In this document: piece after piece, positions 11,615 to 23,439 of the stretch
Layout: each line of letters starts with the position of its first letter
Numbering within the stretch: position 1 is the stretch's first letter
Assembly (NCBI GenBank): GCA_026018925.1
Contig: JAKSZU010000006.1
Coordinates: 191,963,449-192,027,448 of the forward strand
Reading direction: 5' to 3'
Origin: Tupaia tana
Taxonomy: Eukaryota; Chordata; Mammalia; Scandentia; Tupaiidae
Length of the DNA: 64,000 bases
The notes under the pieces: generated by a model
Told to the model about the DNA's origin: nothing
Seen by the model: only the letters and a program-made list of their open reading frames with translations
The model's database searches: none
Program-made: the position numbers and the translations under genes

Positions 11615-12648
11615 TCATAATTATTAAGTTATCATTTCCTTCAAGGTTTCTAGATCTAGAACATGTTTTTTTCCAGTAAAATGATCTTACCCTTAGTTTC
11701 AGAAGTTCCTTTCTGATGATCATTCCTAGGCCTCTTTTTCTAGATGGACATCTGGGCTACGTTTTTAACATCTGCAACAGGCAAGTGTGATAATGTGTCT
11801 GACTTACAGTTTATGAAGCATAAATGATGCAAGTGTAAATGACACACCACATTCAGACCAGACCTTTAAAACTCTCCCACATGTGAACCTCTTGTGTTTT
11901 TTTCCCTTCTGCTTTCTTCATGCAGCAATATAAGGCAACAATTCTGAATATGGAAAGAACATAAGGTGGAAGAGGCAATTCCTAAATCACATCTTGAAAA
12001 AAGGCAACCCCCTTATCAGAACTACTGTCTGAACTTACAGAATAGAAAATAAACTTCAGTTTTGATTAGCCTCTGATATTTTGGCATGCAATTATTATAA
12101 TGGTTGTAATTACCTTAACTAAAATATCCTTCAATATAGAAAAATATTTCATACATGAACAAAATTTCAAAGCCAGAGCAAAATACCTAAAAATGAGAAT
12201 AACATATGGGAAATACTGGATCCCAAACCAAATTGTCCATATGCTGACGAAGTGTGTTACATTAGGCTTTTAAGAATTAATTGTTACCAATGTAAAAACT
12301 CTTGTTTCTTATCTTTTTTCCACACATTCAAACTTAATTTTTATGTGAAGCTTATTTACTGAAGACAGTAAGTTTTTCTTTACTACTTCTTATGAGTAAT
12401 CAGAAGCTAACATGTAAGTGACATCTAAAGTAGAAGTCATATTCTGTGAACCATGAGTCTTTCATTAAGTTTTATCTGTGTATGCAAAAAGTATATATGA
12501 AAATCAAATGGGGCTTAGAATCAGCCTCTCTCTTGGGAGCAGTGTACAATACTCTCAAAAGAGTAAGCCAGAGAAATTGAAGGGCTCATATTATCTGCTA
12601 TCTCTTAGGATTTACTGTCCTTTATATCTCATGTCCTGAAAATTGTTT

Positions 12649-12650
<2 letters not shown>
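11615..12650. other. Unassigned stretch
   Basis: Nothing recognisable as a gene or named repeat. Confidence 0.35.

Positions 12651-12652
<2 letters not shown>

Positions 12653-12685
<33 letters not shown>
12653..12685. repeat. (TG)n microsatellite
   Basis: About 16 uninterrupted TG units at the 3' edge of the L1 copy that follows. Confidence 0.95.
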
Positions 12686-12688
<3 letters not shown>

Positions 12689-12689
12689 G

Positions 12690-13570
12690 GTTAGTTTTCA
12701 AGTTTTTCTTATCTCTTCTTTCCTGTCTACTTTCCAGTTGTGTTATCCCCCATGTAACACTCCATTTCTATGTGATTAAATAATTTAGCTTCCACAGATG
12801 AATGAGAACATGTAGCATTTATTGTTTAGTACTTGGCTTATTCCGTTTGGCATAATTTCCTACAAATACATCCATGTTCTCTCAAATAATAAGACTGTGT
12901 CTTTTTTATGGCTTCTTTTATATATCTATACCACATTTCCATTGTCCATTCATCCATTGATAGACACAGGTTGAGTACATATCTTGGCTAATGTGAATAG
13001 CACTAATAAACATAGGGGTGCAGACATCTATTTGATATACTAATTTTTTCACTTTGAGACATATACCAGTTGAGGGATTACTTGATCAAAAGGTAGTTCT
13101 ATTTTTCATGTATTCAGAGTCCTTTATACAGTTTTCCATAATGCCTCTACTAATTTATGTTGCTACCGAAAGTGCACAAGAGGTTTCTCTTTCCTGTTAT
13201 TCTTTCCATTTGTCTTGACAATAGTGATTCTAACTGACATGAGATAATAATTCATTATGGTTTTGATTAGTATTTTGATGATACTTTGTGATGTTGAACA
13301 ACTTTTCATATGTCTGTTTTCTGTTGTCCATTTTTAAGTCTTATTTTGAGAAAAAAATTTTTAATTCCTTGTTTATTTTCCAAATTGAATTGTTTGTATT
13401 TTTTCTGGTGGATTTTTTAGTTCTTCATGTATTCTGTGTATTAATCCTTTGTCAGATTTAGAACTTGCAAATTTCTTTTCCCATTCTGTAGGTTGTCTCT
13501 TCATGCTATTCATTGTTTCCTTTGCTGTGCCAGAGGCTTTTCAGTTTGATGTAATTCCTACTTTAGGGAA
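12690..13570 (-). mobile_element. L1 LINE, end of ORF2 plus 3' UTR
   Basis: Antisense L1 text runs for about 880 bp: GAATGAGAACATGTAGCATT, TCCATGTTCTCTCAAATAAT, CACATTTCCATTGTCCATTC, AATCCTTTGTCAGATTTAG and CTTTGCTGTGCCAGAGGCTT. This is the complement of the C-terminal part of ORF2 and the following UTR. It is 5'-truncated and interrupted by stops and indels, so it is not functional. Confidence 0.88.
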
Positions 13571-13828
13571 AATATTGTAAATAGTTCACCAATGATTAGC
13601 CTTTTTATGGTAAAAATATTAGTCACATAAATGTTAAAAATGTATTGGAGGAAAAAAATGAGAGTTGGCTGCCAAATCATAGACATAAAAGTTGTTTGTG
13701 CTATTTATTAGGTATAAGGCAAGTTAATTAACTCTCTGAATCTCAATTTACTCTTTATTAAAATGAAAGGAACTGTACATATAGTGAAGGACTACTTCAG
13801 AAAAAGAAAACATATACAAGATTCCTGG

Positions 13829-14061
13829 GGTCAGACAGTGGTGCAGTGGTAAAATGTAATACTCTGCAAAGCAATGCCACTTAGATAGGTTTCTAGATTA
13901 TGTCTGAAGACTATCCAGGGTATGCTAGAAACACATTTTTCTGTAATCTGGGGCTGGTTGGAGACTAGGGGTGGATTGTGGTGGAAGGATCTCACTGGGG
14001 ATACTGCCTCTCTTTTTAGCCTCTCTGTGTCTCTCATTTATGGAAGAAATGAATAAATACC
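13829..14061 (+). mobile_element. t-SINE C
   Basis: Head GTCAGACAGTGGTGCAGTGG, followed by a region lacking a clean B box (AGATAGGTTTCTAGATTATG), GGGTGGATTGTGGTGG, TCTCTGTGTCTCTC, and tail ATGAATAAATAC. It is older and distinct from forms A and B. Confidence 0.65.
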
Positions 14062-14140
14062 TTTTTTTCTTTCTTTTTTTAATTGCCAGAGGATGTGTGA
14101 ACTTGCCAAGGATAGATGGAGGGTCAGAAAGCTAGTGAGA

Positions 14141-14251
14141 ATACTATATATGTTATGCACTGTATTCATGCTGGGATAAAGCAATATTGTACACTGTAAA
14201 GATGTACAGTGATTAAATGCAAACAAAAAATTACAAAAAGAAAAAAAAAAA
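14141..14251 (+). mobile_element. Very short L1 3' end insertion
   Basis: Only about 110 bp of L1 3' UTR plus poly-A was inserted: TTCATGCTGGGATAAAG and CACTGTAAAGATGTACAGTG match the L1 tails at 37026-37407 (complement) and 51076-51582. Flanked by an exact 15-bp TSD AGAAAGCTAGTGAGA (14126-14140 and 14252-14266). Confidence 0.85.
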
Positions 14252-14469
14252 AGAAAGCTAGTGAGAGGGAGAAATCCCCCCCCCACACACACACACACAC
14301 ACACTGTGGAGTGGTCACACCACAAGCCCTTCTCCTCCATTTCTTCATCCCTTCCAGATATGGGACATGGATGTAAATGCACATGCATGTTTTTCAAGCC
14401 TCTGGAGCCAGGATTTGAATTGCAGTCAGTCTTGTGAGAGTTGGCTCTTGTGAGAGTTGTCTCTCTCTC

Positions 14470-14746
14470 TCTCTTTTTTATTTTCTTGGAGAGGTTTTTG
14501 CTATAGGGCGCACACGCTCACCAGAAAGACAGAGAGAGACAGTAAGACAGAAAGAAGAGAGAAATCACACCCCCCAGCCCAGGGGGAATGGCCATGCCAC
14601 AATCCCTTCTCCATTCTCCTCTCGGGATCCTGGGCATGCATGCACACGCACCCGGCCTGAGTTTGAGCCACCATGTCCGGGACTCAAACCGCAGTCGACT
14701 ACATGGGAGTCCAGCAACATAGCTATTAGGCTAACTGCTGGTCCCA
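14470..14746 (-). mobile_element. t-SINE A inside an older SINE
   Basis: Complete minus copy from GGAGAGGTTTTTGCTATAGGGC to CTAACTGCTGGTCCC. The host SINE text TTGGCTCT appears on both sides (before 14461 and after 14750), consistent with a target duplication. Confidence 0.88.
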
Positions 14747-14814
14747 AGAATTGGCTCTCTTAGCCATTAGGCTACAGAGCCATCCCAATAAATAATTTTT
14801 TTTAAAGATATATA

Positions 14815-14818
<4 letters not shown>

Positions 14819-14846
<28 letters not shown>
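14819..14846. repeat. (TG)n microsatellite
   Basis: Fourteen TG units following TTTAAAGATATATATG. Confidence 0.95.
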
Positions 14847-14849
14847 AGT

Positions 14850-15395
14850 TCTAGAAAAAATACATAATAAAATGTCAAAATGTATTAATTCTTGGATTAT
14901 GTAATGAGAAATAAAATAAAACGAAAAGCAGGCTGTGGAAAAAGCAAGCTCTGCACATAGCTGTAACATATTTGTGTTGTCTGGGTTTTTTTCAGAGAAG
15001 TAGAGCCACCACCAGTCTACATAACAACCTTGTGAGTTATAAATAGAAGCCTGTTGTGTGTGAACAAGTGAGAAAAATAAGCCTCTTGCTTCAGGTGGTA
15101 CAGCTCTGTACTAGTGTACATGTATTAAAAAGCACATGCAGTAAACTGTATTTCAATTTCTTACATCCAGGAATTGATTTCTCTGTGCATTATACAAAGT
15201 GTGCAACCAAATATGGAAGCCATAGAAGTAACAGTCCCCGGTGTTTATTTTCATTATACCTTTACCTTCATGATTTCTTGCTGTGAACCAAGAGTATGTG
15301 ACAAAAGGGGAATAATCTGAGAACAGAGTAAAATGGACAATTTGGTCCTGAGATATTTAAAAATGGCTTTTCCTAAGACTTAAAAAAAAGTGAAG
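14850..15395. other. Unassigned stretch
   Basis: No named repeat. The 76-codon plus-strand frame at 15056-15286 shows no domain and is not supported. Confidence 0.35.
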
Positions 15396-15650
15396 GGCCA
15401 GTAGGTGATGTAGTGGTTAAGGAACTAGACTCCCACATGGCTGACCGTAGTTCGAGTCCTGGACCTGGTGGCTTAAAACTCACACTGGGGATATAGGAAT
15501 GCATGCCCCAAATCCCAGGAGGAGAATGGAGGAGAAACGATTGTAATGTGGTCATCCCCTCTGAGCTGTGACTTCTCACTTTCCCTCTGTTTCTCTCTTG
15601 CATGCACATGTGCTCTATGGCAAAAATTTAAAAAAAAAAAAAAAAAAGAA
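15396..15650 (+). mobile_element. t-SINE A
   Basis: GGGCCAGTAGGTGATGTAGTGG head, B box GTTCGAGTCCTGGACC, body without the intact C6/G6 palindrome, CTCTATGGCAAAAATTT and poly-A. Confidence 0.87.
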
Positions 15651-15839
15651 AAAGAAAAGAAAAGAAGTTGAGTTTGAGAGTGTGCTATTTTTGAGAATTT
15701 TTTAATACTAAAAACTATTACTCTGTGATCTACCTTACTAGTGGTTAAGCTATGCAGGAAATTTTAAATATTGGTAATTTTTAAATAGGAAATTTCTTGC
15801 TCTTAAAAAAGGATATAAGATTTATTATAATATTTGTAA

Positions 15840-16115
15840 TAGTTTATCTCTTTCATGAGTGAAAAATATAGAGACAGAGATAGAGAAAGTATCCTCAACA
15901 GGGTTATTTCTTTCATGAGTGAGAAATATAGAGACAGAGATAGAGGAAGTACCCTCAACAGGGTCTTTACAATCCATCCTGACCCTCAACTAGCCCTGGA
16001 TCGTGGGCGCACACGTTCAGCATACTCAAGGAGGTCTCCGGATATGAACCCTGAACCTTCTCATGCAGCTCAGCCTTCAGAGCATTGTACTTTATCACTG
16101 CCCAACTAGCCAGCT
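15840..16115 (-). mobile_element. t-SINE C with internal 60-bp duplication
   Basis: Minus copy ending in TTATCACTGCCCAACTAGCC (head complement), with GGTCTCCGGATATGAACCC in the B-box position. The GA-rich stretch is duplicated: positions 15848-15907 and 15908-15967 are the same 60-bp unit (AGAGACAGAGATAGAG core) with only a few differences. Confidence 0.7.
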
Positions 16116-16734
16116 TCCAAGGTCTTTTTGATTATGCTTTACCCTTTTTCTTGAAAGATATTTTAGGAATTACACTGATTACTTTGAACTAAATTTTCTA
16201 CTCCCAGGCTGTGCTGAAATATAATGCTAACCATTTTGTTCAGATTGCAAAATGTCAAGTAATTAGGAGTCATGTTATCGAAGCCTATCCGTGAAGGATC
16301 TGCTTATTTGAAAGAAAGAGGTAACATACATTAGAAGAAAGAATGGCATGCTGCTAAGACAAGTTTCTGAAGGCTGATAGCATTCCAGTCAAGAGAAATC
16401 TCATTATTTATAAAATAGTGACAATGGCCAAAAAAAAAAAAAAAACACACATAAATCTATCTTTCTGTGAGGTAAAGATGCAATATTATGATTAAATGTG
16501 CTGTTTTAGTTGACGTTTGTATGCAAATAGCAATTTCAAAGAATTTCAGATATGTTTACATTATGTTTATACCTTACTTTATTCATTCATTCATATCGAT
16601 ATAATTGCTGAAAATTAACCATGCCATCCTTCAACTTCCTGAAAAATTTTTTTACTCATCTTCACAGAAAAATTACTCAGAAGGCTTGTTTATACAATAG
16701 ACAAAATAGAGACAAAATAGGCAAAATTTTGTAA

Positions 16735-16960
16735 CTTTTTTTTACCTTTTTATACATTCAATCATTGTATATCATTACAGCTTGCAAAATAAACTTTTTC
16801 AGCATGAATACAATGTATATTCGTCTAGTTAAAGATACTCTTATACACATTATCAATAGTTTTTCATTTCTGTGTCCCTTAAATACTTTGCTTCTTTCTT
16901 TTTCCCCTTGATTCCCAGCCCACAGCATTTGAATTTATTTTTCAACCAATCATTCAAACT
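16735..16960 (-). mobile_element. L1 3' end, 5'-truncated
   Basis: Complement of the lineage L1 tail: TATACATTCAATCATTG, CATTACAGCTTGCAAAAT, CAGCATGAATACA and TGTGTCCCTTAAATAC. Flanked by 10-bp TSD AATTTTGTAA (16725-16734, 16961-16970). Confidence 0.85.
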
Positions 16961-16979
16961 AATTTTGTAAATTTAATAA

Positions 16980-17220
16980 TGTGATGCTGAATGGTGATGC
17001 AGCAGTAATGCAATGCCCTGTAAGGCTGACTTATATGTGCAGGTTCCTACTTCACATCAAGATATATCCCTGAACATGCCAGGCACATATGAGCACATTA
17101 TCCATGGGACGACTGAAGATGGGGTTGGATTGTGACATGACTATCCTTTAGGGATGCGTATCTCACCTTCTCTGTCTTCTCTCCCTCTCTCCCTCCACCC
17201 TTCTTTCACTCTTAGAAGAA
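16980..17220 (+). mobile_element. t-SINE C
   Basis: TGATGCTGAATGGTGATGCAG head, GCAGGTTCCTACTTCA in B-box position, GGGTTGGATTGTGACATGAC, TCTCTGTCTTCTCTCCC. Same order as the copy at 13829. Confidence 0.6.
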
Positions 17221-17248
17221 AGAAATATTTTTTTAAAAAATGACCTAT

Positions 17249-17520
17249 GGACCAGCAGATGGCACAATGTTTATGTCACTGGACTGCCAAGTAATCAACT
17301 GCAGTTCAAACTCGAACTGGGCATTTAAAAATCATGCTGGGAACATGTGCTCAAGGTTCCCAGAGAAGAATGGAAGAAAAGGGATTGTAGCATGACCATC
17401 TCTCCCAGGGGGTAATTTTTCACTTTTCTGTCTCTCTTTCTCTCTGTCTCTCCAGCAAGCACACGCGCCCCTATAGCAAAAATCTCTCTCTCAAAAAAAA
17501 AAAAAAAAAAAAAAAAAAAA
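17249..17520 (+). mobile_element. t-SINE A
   Basis: GGACCAGCAGATGGCACAATG head, damaged B box, normal body, GCCCCTATAGCAAAAATCTC and a long A-run. The short repeat GACCTA on each side (17242-17247, 17521-17526) is compatible with a TSD. Confidence 0.87.
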
Positions 17521-17653
17521 GACCTAGAGAGCTTTCTAACTTTAAAAGTTCCCTCATCTTCTTGTTTTATATATTTGCTCAACAGGATTAAGAATTGTTA
17601 AGCACATCCTCCTTTTGAATCAGTTTTTGTTTCGTTTTGTTTGTATTCTCTAA

Positions 17654-17682
17654 GCTTTATTTATTTTTATATTTAGAGAGGT

Positions 17683-17715
<33 letters not shown>

Positions 17716-17950
17716 CTACAGGGAATGTGCACTTGCCGGAGAGACAGAGAGACAGAGAACGAGAAACCAACCTCCAGGGATGATGACCACATCACAATCC
17801 CTACTTCTCCATTATCCTCTTGGGATTTTAGGCACATACACACACACACACACACAAGTGTTCAGTGTGATTTTAAGGCCCCTGGACTCAAACCGTGATT
17901 GGCCATGTGGGAATCTAGCAAAATGTAATCATTAGGTCATCTGCTGGTCC
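17654..17950 (-). mobile_element. t-SINE A with T-rich tail expansion
   Basis: GAGAGG(TTTTTG)n, then CTACAGGGAATGTGCACTTGCC, then ATCTGCTGGTCC. An exact 12-bp TSD TGTATTCTCTAA lies at 17642-17653 and 17951-17962. The TTTTTG expansion inside the tail is unusual for the family. Confidence 0.9.
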
Positions 17951-17962
17951 TGTATTCTCTAA

Positions 17963-19300
17963 ACCTTAAGGAAATAAAAAAATTGGTTTTTTTTTGGCTT
18001 GTTTGCTTGTTTTTATGTGTGTATATTTTGGTTTTTGTTTTGTTTTGTACCAGACTATCCAGTCTTGTGATTTCTCTTGTTGGATGTTTATGGAAGAGAT
18101 AATCGACTTTATACCAGAGGTTTTGCTTATAATTAGTTACTTGTCAACAGAAACTACATTTTCCATTGTAGCTCTGGGTATGACTATGTAATCAGTTCTC
18201 ATCCATGGAATATGACAGAAGGTGACATGTGTCACTTTCAGGTAATGCCATGCTCTATGATCTCCTTTTTATCCTGATAACATAGTGCCACGAAACTGGA
18301 ATTCATTAGATAAACTGTCAGTCTGTAAACAATAAAATGAAAACAGCCATTTATAGATCAGAAACTCTGAACCTGAATGGTTTGTGGACTTTTAAACTCT
18401 TACAATGTGGTGGTTTTATGTGTATTGGCATCTATTTTTTGAGCAGCTTGCACCTACCCTAAGCAAAATGTGACCAATGTAGGATTATTTGAATGGTGAG
18501 ACATATAGCACAAGTGGAGAACCCAGTTTGACTTAGGATAAGGATACATAGTTTATATAAGAAGAAAAGATAATAGTTCATACAAAGGTAGAGCAAGATT
18601 GTTGGCTTCCATGATCAAAGACATAAGTGGATCTCAACTGACTACTTCTATATTCAGTGGAAACTATCAAACAAAGCAACCGATGGAAAATGGGAGGCCA
18701 GGAGAGTCAGATGCATTAAAAAGTAAACAATGTGAGATAGTAATTCTAGAGAATGATAAAGTACAGTAGAATCATCCAGCAGTATTCAAAGTCAATTTGA
18801 AATGTATAGGTTCTAGTGAATTTTTCTAGCGCTATTCAGGTGACTATGAGACAGCAGTGGAGATAATTAATGACTATTTGCAAAGGAAAAACAATAGGTT
18901 CTTAACTGAGTTGTGAAGGGAATGAGGACATGAAAAAGGTTTAAAATGGCTACCAAAACATAGGGTCAGATGAAAGTGAACTCCTCATTGGGCCCCAAAG
19001 ATGGTAGAATGGGAAGTATTTGCATAAGTAAGTGAAATGTTACAAGGTGCTGTTTAGAACCTGAGGGGGAAATGGGTATCGCAATCTAGTAGCATGAGTT
19101 TTAATTAAGTTGGAAATTTTTAGAAAGAGAAGAATTTGGCCTGCTTTTACCAAGAAAGCACAATGTTTCCCTGTCCATGCATAATTTGCTTGACCTACTG
19201 ATTTGTGCCTTAGCTCTAAATAATCTTCCCCAGAGAGCACAATAAATGTGAACAGGTAATATTGTGCAATTCTTACTAAAAATCTTTACTTGTTGGGTAA
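17963..19300. other. Mostly unassigned stretch
   Basis: No gene recognised. Phrases around 18660-18920 (GACAGCAGTGGAGATAATTA, AGTTGTGAAGGGAATGAGGA) suggest an eroded copy of the unnamed repeat also seen near 21300, 25400 and 49450. Confidence 0.3.
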
Positions 19301-19309
19301 AAATCATTT

Positions 19310-19425
19310 GAACTTTCTAGGTTATCATATCCTCAGCTCTAAAATGGGAGTAACAATGGAAGTAATAATGGCTACTACCTTGGAGTATATAGATTAAAGT
19401 ATCCTTAAAGATGGCACAGAAAAAA
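19310..19425 (+). mobile_element. MIR fragment
   Basis: TATCCTCAGCTCTAAAATGG, GAGTAACAATGGAAG and GGCTACTACCTTGGAG follow the MIR 3' half. Confidence 0.55.
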
Positions 19426-20620
19426 TGATTATAGTAAAATGTTAGCAAATATGTCACTATAAAATTGGCTCTTATTGTTCTACTATTTACTATTATGTAG
19501 TGGCTCCAAAAAGTATAACTAAGAACAAGGATTTGATTATAGAAAGGCAGATATTAATTTAATCTATAGAAAAGCTCTTGAACAGCAAGAACTGATCTCA
19601 CTGAAAAATTAGACCAATCTTATTTTTCTCCATATTGTGGGCTCACCCAGAAAGAAACAGTGAAGTAGTGGTATCATTTTATCCTAAATCCTCAGAAAGA
19701 CAATGAGGATTCTGGATCCTAGATAACTCAGTTCCCTTATCCTGCTGTGAAGAGATTTTTTTTCCCTTTACTTCTGCAATCAATGAGAATATGAGATGCT
19801 ACATTTTATCTTACAGTGGCTAAATTTCAGATGGAAGCAGCTATGTGAATGCCAGAGGATTAAATAACCAGTGCTTGGGTGCCACAGCAGCCTCAATTTA
19901 GCCCAGAAGCAGTTGATATAAAAAGAAGCATGTGGAGATTTGGATGATGAGCATTTTTGTGCTAAAGAAGATGTACTCAAGAGTTGCTCTTCAAGATTCA
20001 TAGACTTTGTAAGAAGCCAGAGCTTGTGCATTATATCAAGAGAAGGAAAAAAATACTGAAATTGATAGTCTCAATAACTATGATATGTGAGAGATAAGTT
20101 AATCATTAATAAAGACAGTGATAACATATTATGTCATGCATATATAAAATAATAAATACTCCTTCAGGCTACTTAGTAAGCTTCTGTCACTGGGAGTGTT
20201 CTAACTCCTTGCTTTCTAGAAGCTGGATAATATTTGTCAGGGATGCTAAAGAGAGAAGAGGTACCTGTCTTATAATCATAAGATGAAAATTCTTCAAGTT
20301 CCTTTCCATCACTCTAAAATCTTAAGTCTTTCTAGATTATACACTTATCTTTAAAATATCAGATAGAAAGCACTGAGAAATAGATCAAGAGCTAAAAACA
20401 CCCCCAGAACTAGAATGGAAGTGCCATGTTGTTTTTGGCTATAATATGTGAGATAAAAATAAGTTTGGTGAACAGAAACAGAATTATTTATGTATATCCA
20501 GGTAGGTTAATCTATCAGTTTTTTTTTTTTTTTTAAGAGTTTACCTAACATGGGTACAGTATAGACTATCCACATGGTCTCATCCATAAAGGGGATTGTC
20601 AGAATTATAGAGCATGAGAT
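19426..20620. other. Unassigned stretch
   Basis: No credible coding frame or named repeat. The minus-strand 83-codon frame at 19780-20031 has no recognisable motif. Confidence 0.35.
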
Positions 20621-20624
20621 AGCT

Positions 20625-20905
20625 AACCCCTCTACTCTGGAGCAAACCCATGTGTTGCTGTTCAAGGAACCAGATTCTACATGGCTAATCCACAATTCAA
20701 GTCTTGGATCTGGGGGCTTGAGAAATATACTGGGCACATGTGTGTGCATGTTCAAAATCCTGAAAGGAGGGAGAAACAGAGGAGAAGGGATTGCAGTGTG
20801 ACCATTTCCCATAAGGGGATACTTTCTCACTTTTTGCTTTCCCTCCCTCTCTCTCTCTCTCTCTTTCTCTCTCTGCCCCACTCATCTCTGGAAAATTAAA
20901 AAATA
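20625..20905 (+). mobile_element. t-SINE A, older copy
   Basis: Head partly eroded (CAAGGAACCAGATTCTAC), B box ATTCAAGTCTTGG, body GGAGAAGGGATTGCAGTGTG, CT-rich stretch, AATAATAATAAATT tail. Three overlapping frames of 72-124 codons are SINE translations. Confidence 0.8.
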
Positions 20906-21294
20906 ATAATAAATTAAAATAATTTCTCCCATTCTCTAACCACCAAAACCCAGACACAATACTGAGACTCCCATGTATAGGTAAGCTTCATGCATAGAGG
21001 TGCATCATTGTTTAGTTTTAACTTAAGAATGACTTTTCTGTGTATTCCTCTAGTTGGTAATTAATTAGGCAGTCAATTCCATGTATGCCACGTCCACATA
21101 TGAAAAACACCATCAGCATCTTTGTAGATTACCAGCCTTGGGGAGAGGAGAAGAAATACATAAACATTTCTGAAGCCCTCTACAGCTTAATAGATTCCAT
21201 ACTGAAACATGAAGATAATTAAGCTCCAATTGTACCTTTAAGAAATGTATAAGCCAATAGGGAAATAAAACAAACTTTACCATTTAAATTTTAC

Positions 21295-21424
21295 ACCACA
21301 ATGATGACAAGGGGTCTATGGGTTTCTAGAAGAAGAAGTTGATTGTGTATTCTTAGCAAAGGTTGCATTTGAGATGAGTCTTGAAGAAAAAATAGGACAT
21401 GATAGGTAGAAAATAAATGAAGAA
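21295..21424. repeat. Unnamed ancient repeat
   Basis: GGTTGCATTTGAGATGAGTC, TTGAAGAAAAAATAGGACAT: a phrase set shared with 49480-49780 and, less clearly, 25390-25930. It is cut by the SINE that follows and may resume after 21713. Confidence 0.4.
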
Positions 21425-21434
21425 AAGACATTCT

Positions 21435-21697
21435 TTTTTGTTTCTTTGTTTGGAGAGGTTTTGCTATAGGGCACATGCGCTTGCCAGACAGAGAGAGACA
21501 GAGAGACAGAAAGTGAGAAATCACTCCCCAGGGGGGATGGCCATGCCGCAATCCCTTCTCCTCCATTCTCCTCTTGAGATCTTGGGCACGCACAAACACA
21601 CACCCGGTGTGAGATTAAGACACCGGTTCCGGGACTCGAACTGCGGTCATCTACATGGGAGTCCAGCAACATAGCCATTACGCTAACTGCTAGTCCC
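21435..21697 (-). mobile_element. t-SINE A
   Basis: Full-length minus copy with the intact CCCCAGGGGGG palindrome region. A 15-bp TSD AAGAAA(A/G)GACATTCT at 21420-21434 and 21698-21712 has one mismatch. Confidence 0.92.
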
Positions 21698-21724
21698 AAG
21701 AAAGGACATTCTAAACAGAGGAAA

Positions 21725-21968
21725 ACTTGGTCCAGATTTGGTGGTGACTTTGGCAGTATGGAACTAAACTACAGTGCTGAAAGCCACATGGCTAACCATG
21801 GCTTCAGATCCAAAGTAGACCTAAAATCCTCTTGCTCCTTGCACACTCAAGATTGTGATAAGCTGTAGGGTTGGGATAAAGGGATCATGGCATGAGGAAA
21901 TCCTTTCAAAGATTCCCCTCTCTCTGTCTCTCCTGCTCATGAAAAAAATAAAAGAAATAAATGTTTAA
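21725..21968 (+). mobile_element. t-SINE C
   Basis: GGTGGTGACTTTGGCAGTATGG head-like, CATGGCTTCAGATCCAAAG, GTTGGGATAAAGGGATCATGG, CTCTCTGTCTCTCC, AAATAAAAGAAATAAATG tail. Confidence 0.6.
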
Positions 21969-22099
21969 AAAGAAAGATGAAAAACCATGGGCAAAGACAT
22001 GAATATGTGATTTGGCAATAAGATGGTAGAGAAATCATTTCTTCTTTTGCTTATACAGCTATATAAGAAACAAATATTCTTTTTTTTGACTTCTGTACT

Positions 22100-22165
22100 T
22101 CTAAAACTTTTTTTTCTTTATTATTATTATTTATACATTCAGTTGCTATATATACTACATACAAA
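22100..22165 (-). mobile_element. Possible L1 3' tip
   Basis: TTATACATTCAGTTGCTATATA after a T-run resembles the start of the minus-strand L1 tails at 16735 and 37026, but the similarity fades within 50 bp. Confidence 0.35.
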
Positions 22166-22239
22166 CTGACATTGCAACAGGCCATCACCTGCCTCATTGG
22201 AAATTAGCCCAGGAAGTTGATTAAAATTATACTGTTACA

Positions 22240-22980
22240 ATATAGCAGGGTGATTATTATTTCTGCCAGTGAGAGGTGTTCTCTGTCAGTGAACTATTCC
22301 TAATAACTTAGCAGGAAACATACTCACACCTACATGATACACTAGTCTGAAAAACCATTTTTAGGGAATCTGACAGAACATTCCCCTTATGTGAATGTAG
22401 CCTGAATTGGAAATGACAGCTTGCTTTCACAATACTCTTTTTGCTTTCTTTCTATAATTCCCAAAAGACCTATTTATTTATTATCTCATTTGTTTTAGAT
22501 GCTACAGTTTTTCATAGTTACGTTTATTGGTACCATCCATGGCACTAAGTGGCAAAATATCATAGCTAATGAATTGGGTAAAAGAAAAAAAAAAGCCCTT
22601 TAATTTTTATTGATTGTACTATACTGAATGCTTAATCCAAAAATAGATCCATTTATATCTTGTACTTTCTCTATTTTTCTGGAGTCAGTAATTTTTCTTT
22701 GTGTACTTTTTTCTCATTACATTCAAGAGAATGACAAAGAAAAGACATAAATATGAGCTGAGTTTTCCAAATTCCAGATCAACTCTCTAAAAAGTGAATG
22801 CTTCTGTTAACTGACTTCATACTTCCTAAACATCTCAAATGTTGGAAACAATAAGATTGTCTGAATTTGTTGATCATAATAGCAGCTAATAGTAAGGGGG
22901 AGACAGAACAAATAGACATGAAACACATATTAGAATATATTCTACTCAGAAAAGTTACTAAATTTACATTTCTCTGTTTT
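22240..22980. other. Unassigned stretch
   Basis: AT-rich, with no gene or named repeat recognised. Confidence 0.35.
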
Positions 22981-23245
22981 AGGGCAGTTCCATAACTTAG
23001 TGGGTAAGAGAGCTGGATCCCACATGGTCAGCCACTGTCTGAATCCTGACCCCAGTCGCTTGAAAAACACATCCTGAGCATGTTATGCATGCACAAAATC
23101 TTGACAAGATGAAGCAACAGAAGAGAAGAGATTGTGGCTTGAACACATCCCACTGGGGGGGAATCTCCATCTTCCTCTCTCTCTCTCTCTGGGTCTCTCT
23201 GTTTCTGATGAGCACCCTCTAGCAATTAAAAATTTTAAAATAATA
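22981..23245 (+). mobile_element. t-SINE A, old copy
   Basis: AGGGCAGTTCCATAACTTAGTG head, GTCTGAATCCTGACC in the B-box position, GAGAAGAGATTGTGGCTTG, (CT)n, GATGAGCACCCTCTAGCA, and an AATGAATGAATG tail. Confidence 0.78.
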
Positions 23246-23439
23246 AATGAATGAATGAATTTTTATGTCATTTATACTTTTTATTTTATAAATATATCTT
23301 TTATGCATTCCTTTGTTTTCCTTCCACTATGGAAGGTTTTTCTCCTTTCAATGAATCCTATATTCCCCAGCCGGATCAATCTTTGTAAAATACTGGTTTA
23401 ATAGTGGCATTTACATTTATAAAAAATGAGACAATTGTT

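Larger units (their letters stand above)
14062..14788 (-). mobile_element. t-SINE A split by two later insertions
   Basis: Three pieces of one minus-strand SINE: 14062-14140 (tail and GA-rich part), 14267-14455 (body with a CA repeat, head part TTTGAATTGCAGTCAG), and about 14748-14788 (head complement TTAGCCATTAGGCTACAG). An L1 scrap (14141-14251) and another SINE (about 14475-14745) separate them. Confidence 0.8.
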
